From positions 1 through 5,610 of the forward strand of contig CAYXUW010000124.1 of NCBI GenBank assembly GCA_964468375.1: 5,610 bases of DNA, in the 5' to 3' direction. The position numbers and the translations under genes were made by a program. Shown here one piece after another: positions 5,456 to 5,610 of this stretch. The first letter of the stretch is position 1. Each line of letters starts with the position of its first letter. The notes beneath the pieces are model-generated. The model ran no database searches. It was given only the letters and a program-made list of their open reading frames with translations, and was not told the DNA's origin. The DNA comes from CAYXUW01 sp964468375. GTDB lineage: Bacteria; Planctomycetota; Phycisphaerae; Sedimentisphaerales; Anaerobacaceae.

Positions 5456-5610
5456 CTATCTGACTGTGTTTAATTTGTAAAGGCAGATACTAAGCGGCGG
5501 AACACTCAATTTACTGGAGATACCGGTGACCGGCTTTTCTTCAATCACTACCTGCGGTGGTTTGCCTGGCTCGTTGTAGGCCTTAGGGTCTGAGTGGGCA
5601 ATAAGCCAGA
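5456..5610 (-). CDS. C-terminal end of a probable glycoside hydrolase (GH51 alpha-L-arabinofuranosidase-like), partial
   Basis: On the minus strand a frame enters from the right edge (first full codon 5608-5606) and runs 50 residues to TAG (5456-5458). The visible part includes HSDPKAYNEPGKPPQVVIEE, then KPVTGISSKLSVPPLSICLYKL. The 'N-x-P-x-x-P..V' phrase followed by an 'LPP-x-S-x-x-L' final strand is what I remember of the C-terminal beta-domain of GH51 alpha-N-arabinofuranosidases, enzymes that release arabinose from plant or algal polysaccharides. The other two minus frames stop quickly. The catalytic barrel lies outside the window, so activity cannot be judged, and another glycosidase family with a similar C-terminal beta-sandwich is possible. 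That this is a real coding end is more secure than the family name. Confidence 0.6.
   Translation of the reverse strand, partial: WLIAHSDPKAYNEPGKPPQVVIEEKPVTGISSKLSVPPLSICLYKLNTVR

Noticed and set aside
5447..5469. Inverted repeat ACACAG / CTGTGT around the stop of the minus-strand hydrolase-like gene
   Set aside because: The stem is only 6 bp and A+T-rich, with an 11-base loop and no T tract in the minus direction; it is not convincing as a terminator.

Overview
The window looks like chromosome from a Planctomycetota bacterium, most likely the Phycisphaerae / Sedimentisphaerales group. This is inferred from style, not from a search. Two ECF-type sigma genes are each followed by a small-N-terminus, single-membrane-span anti-sigma-like protein with an '..W..M(K/R)...AAAxII' junction. 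Around them are large secreted or lipoprotein cargo genes of unknown function and DUF6868-like and DUF6485-like small proteins. I see no mobile element, CRISPR array, tRNA or rRNA.

Region by region: (A) 1-2403 is the 3' part of a plus-strand sigma operon. It holds the C-terminal end of an ECF sigma factor (cut by the window edge), a membrane anti-sigma-like protein with a large extracytoplasmic LolA/RseB-like region, and a secreted protein of unknown function. It closes with a textbook intrinsic terminator at 2374-2403. (B) 2404-2515 is a 112-base intergenic stretch with a possible promoter (TATACT at 2445-2450). (C) 2516-5205 is a second plus-strand operon with very tight spacing: complete ECF sigma factor, short membrane anti-sigma-like protein (4-base overlap), TolB-like beta-propeller probable lipoprotein (8-base overlap), and a DUF6868-like two-span membrane protein (23-base gap). 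(D) 5218-5610 is a minus-strand pair convergent with operon C: a nine-cysteine DUF6485-like protein and, upstream of it, the C-terminal 50 residues of a protein that looks like a GH51-type alpha-L-arabinofuranosidase.

How the genes may work together: both operons read as envelope-signalling modules. A sigma factor would be held by a membrane anti-sigma protein, and the outer part or partner of that protein would sense conditions beyond the inner membrane. In operon A the presumed sensor (LolA/RseB-like) is on the same chain as the membrane anchor. In operon C the anchor protein is short and the presumed sensor (beta-propeller lipoprotein) is a separate gene. The roles of the anti-sigma and sensor proteins are inference from gene order and architecture; the sigma assignments are strong.
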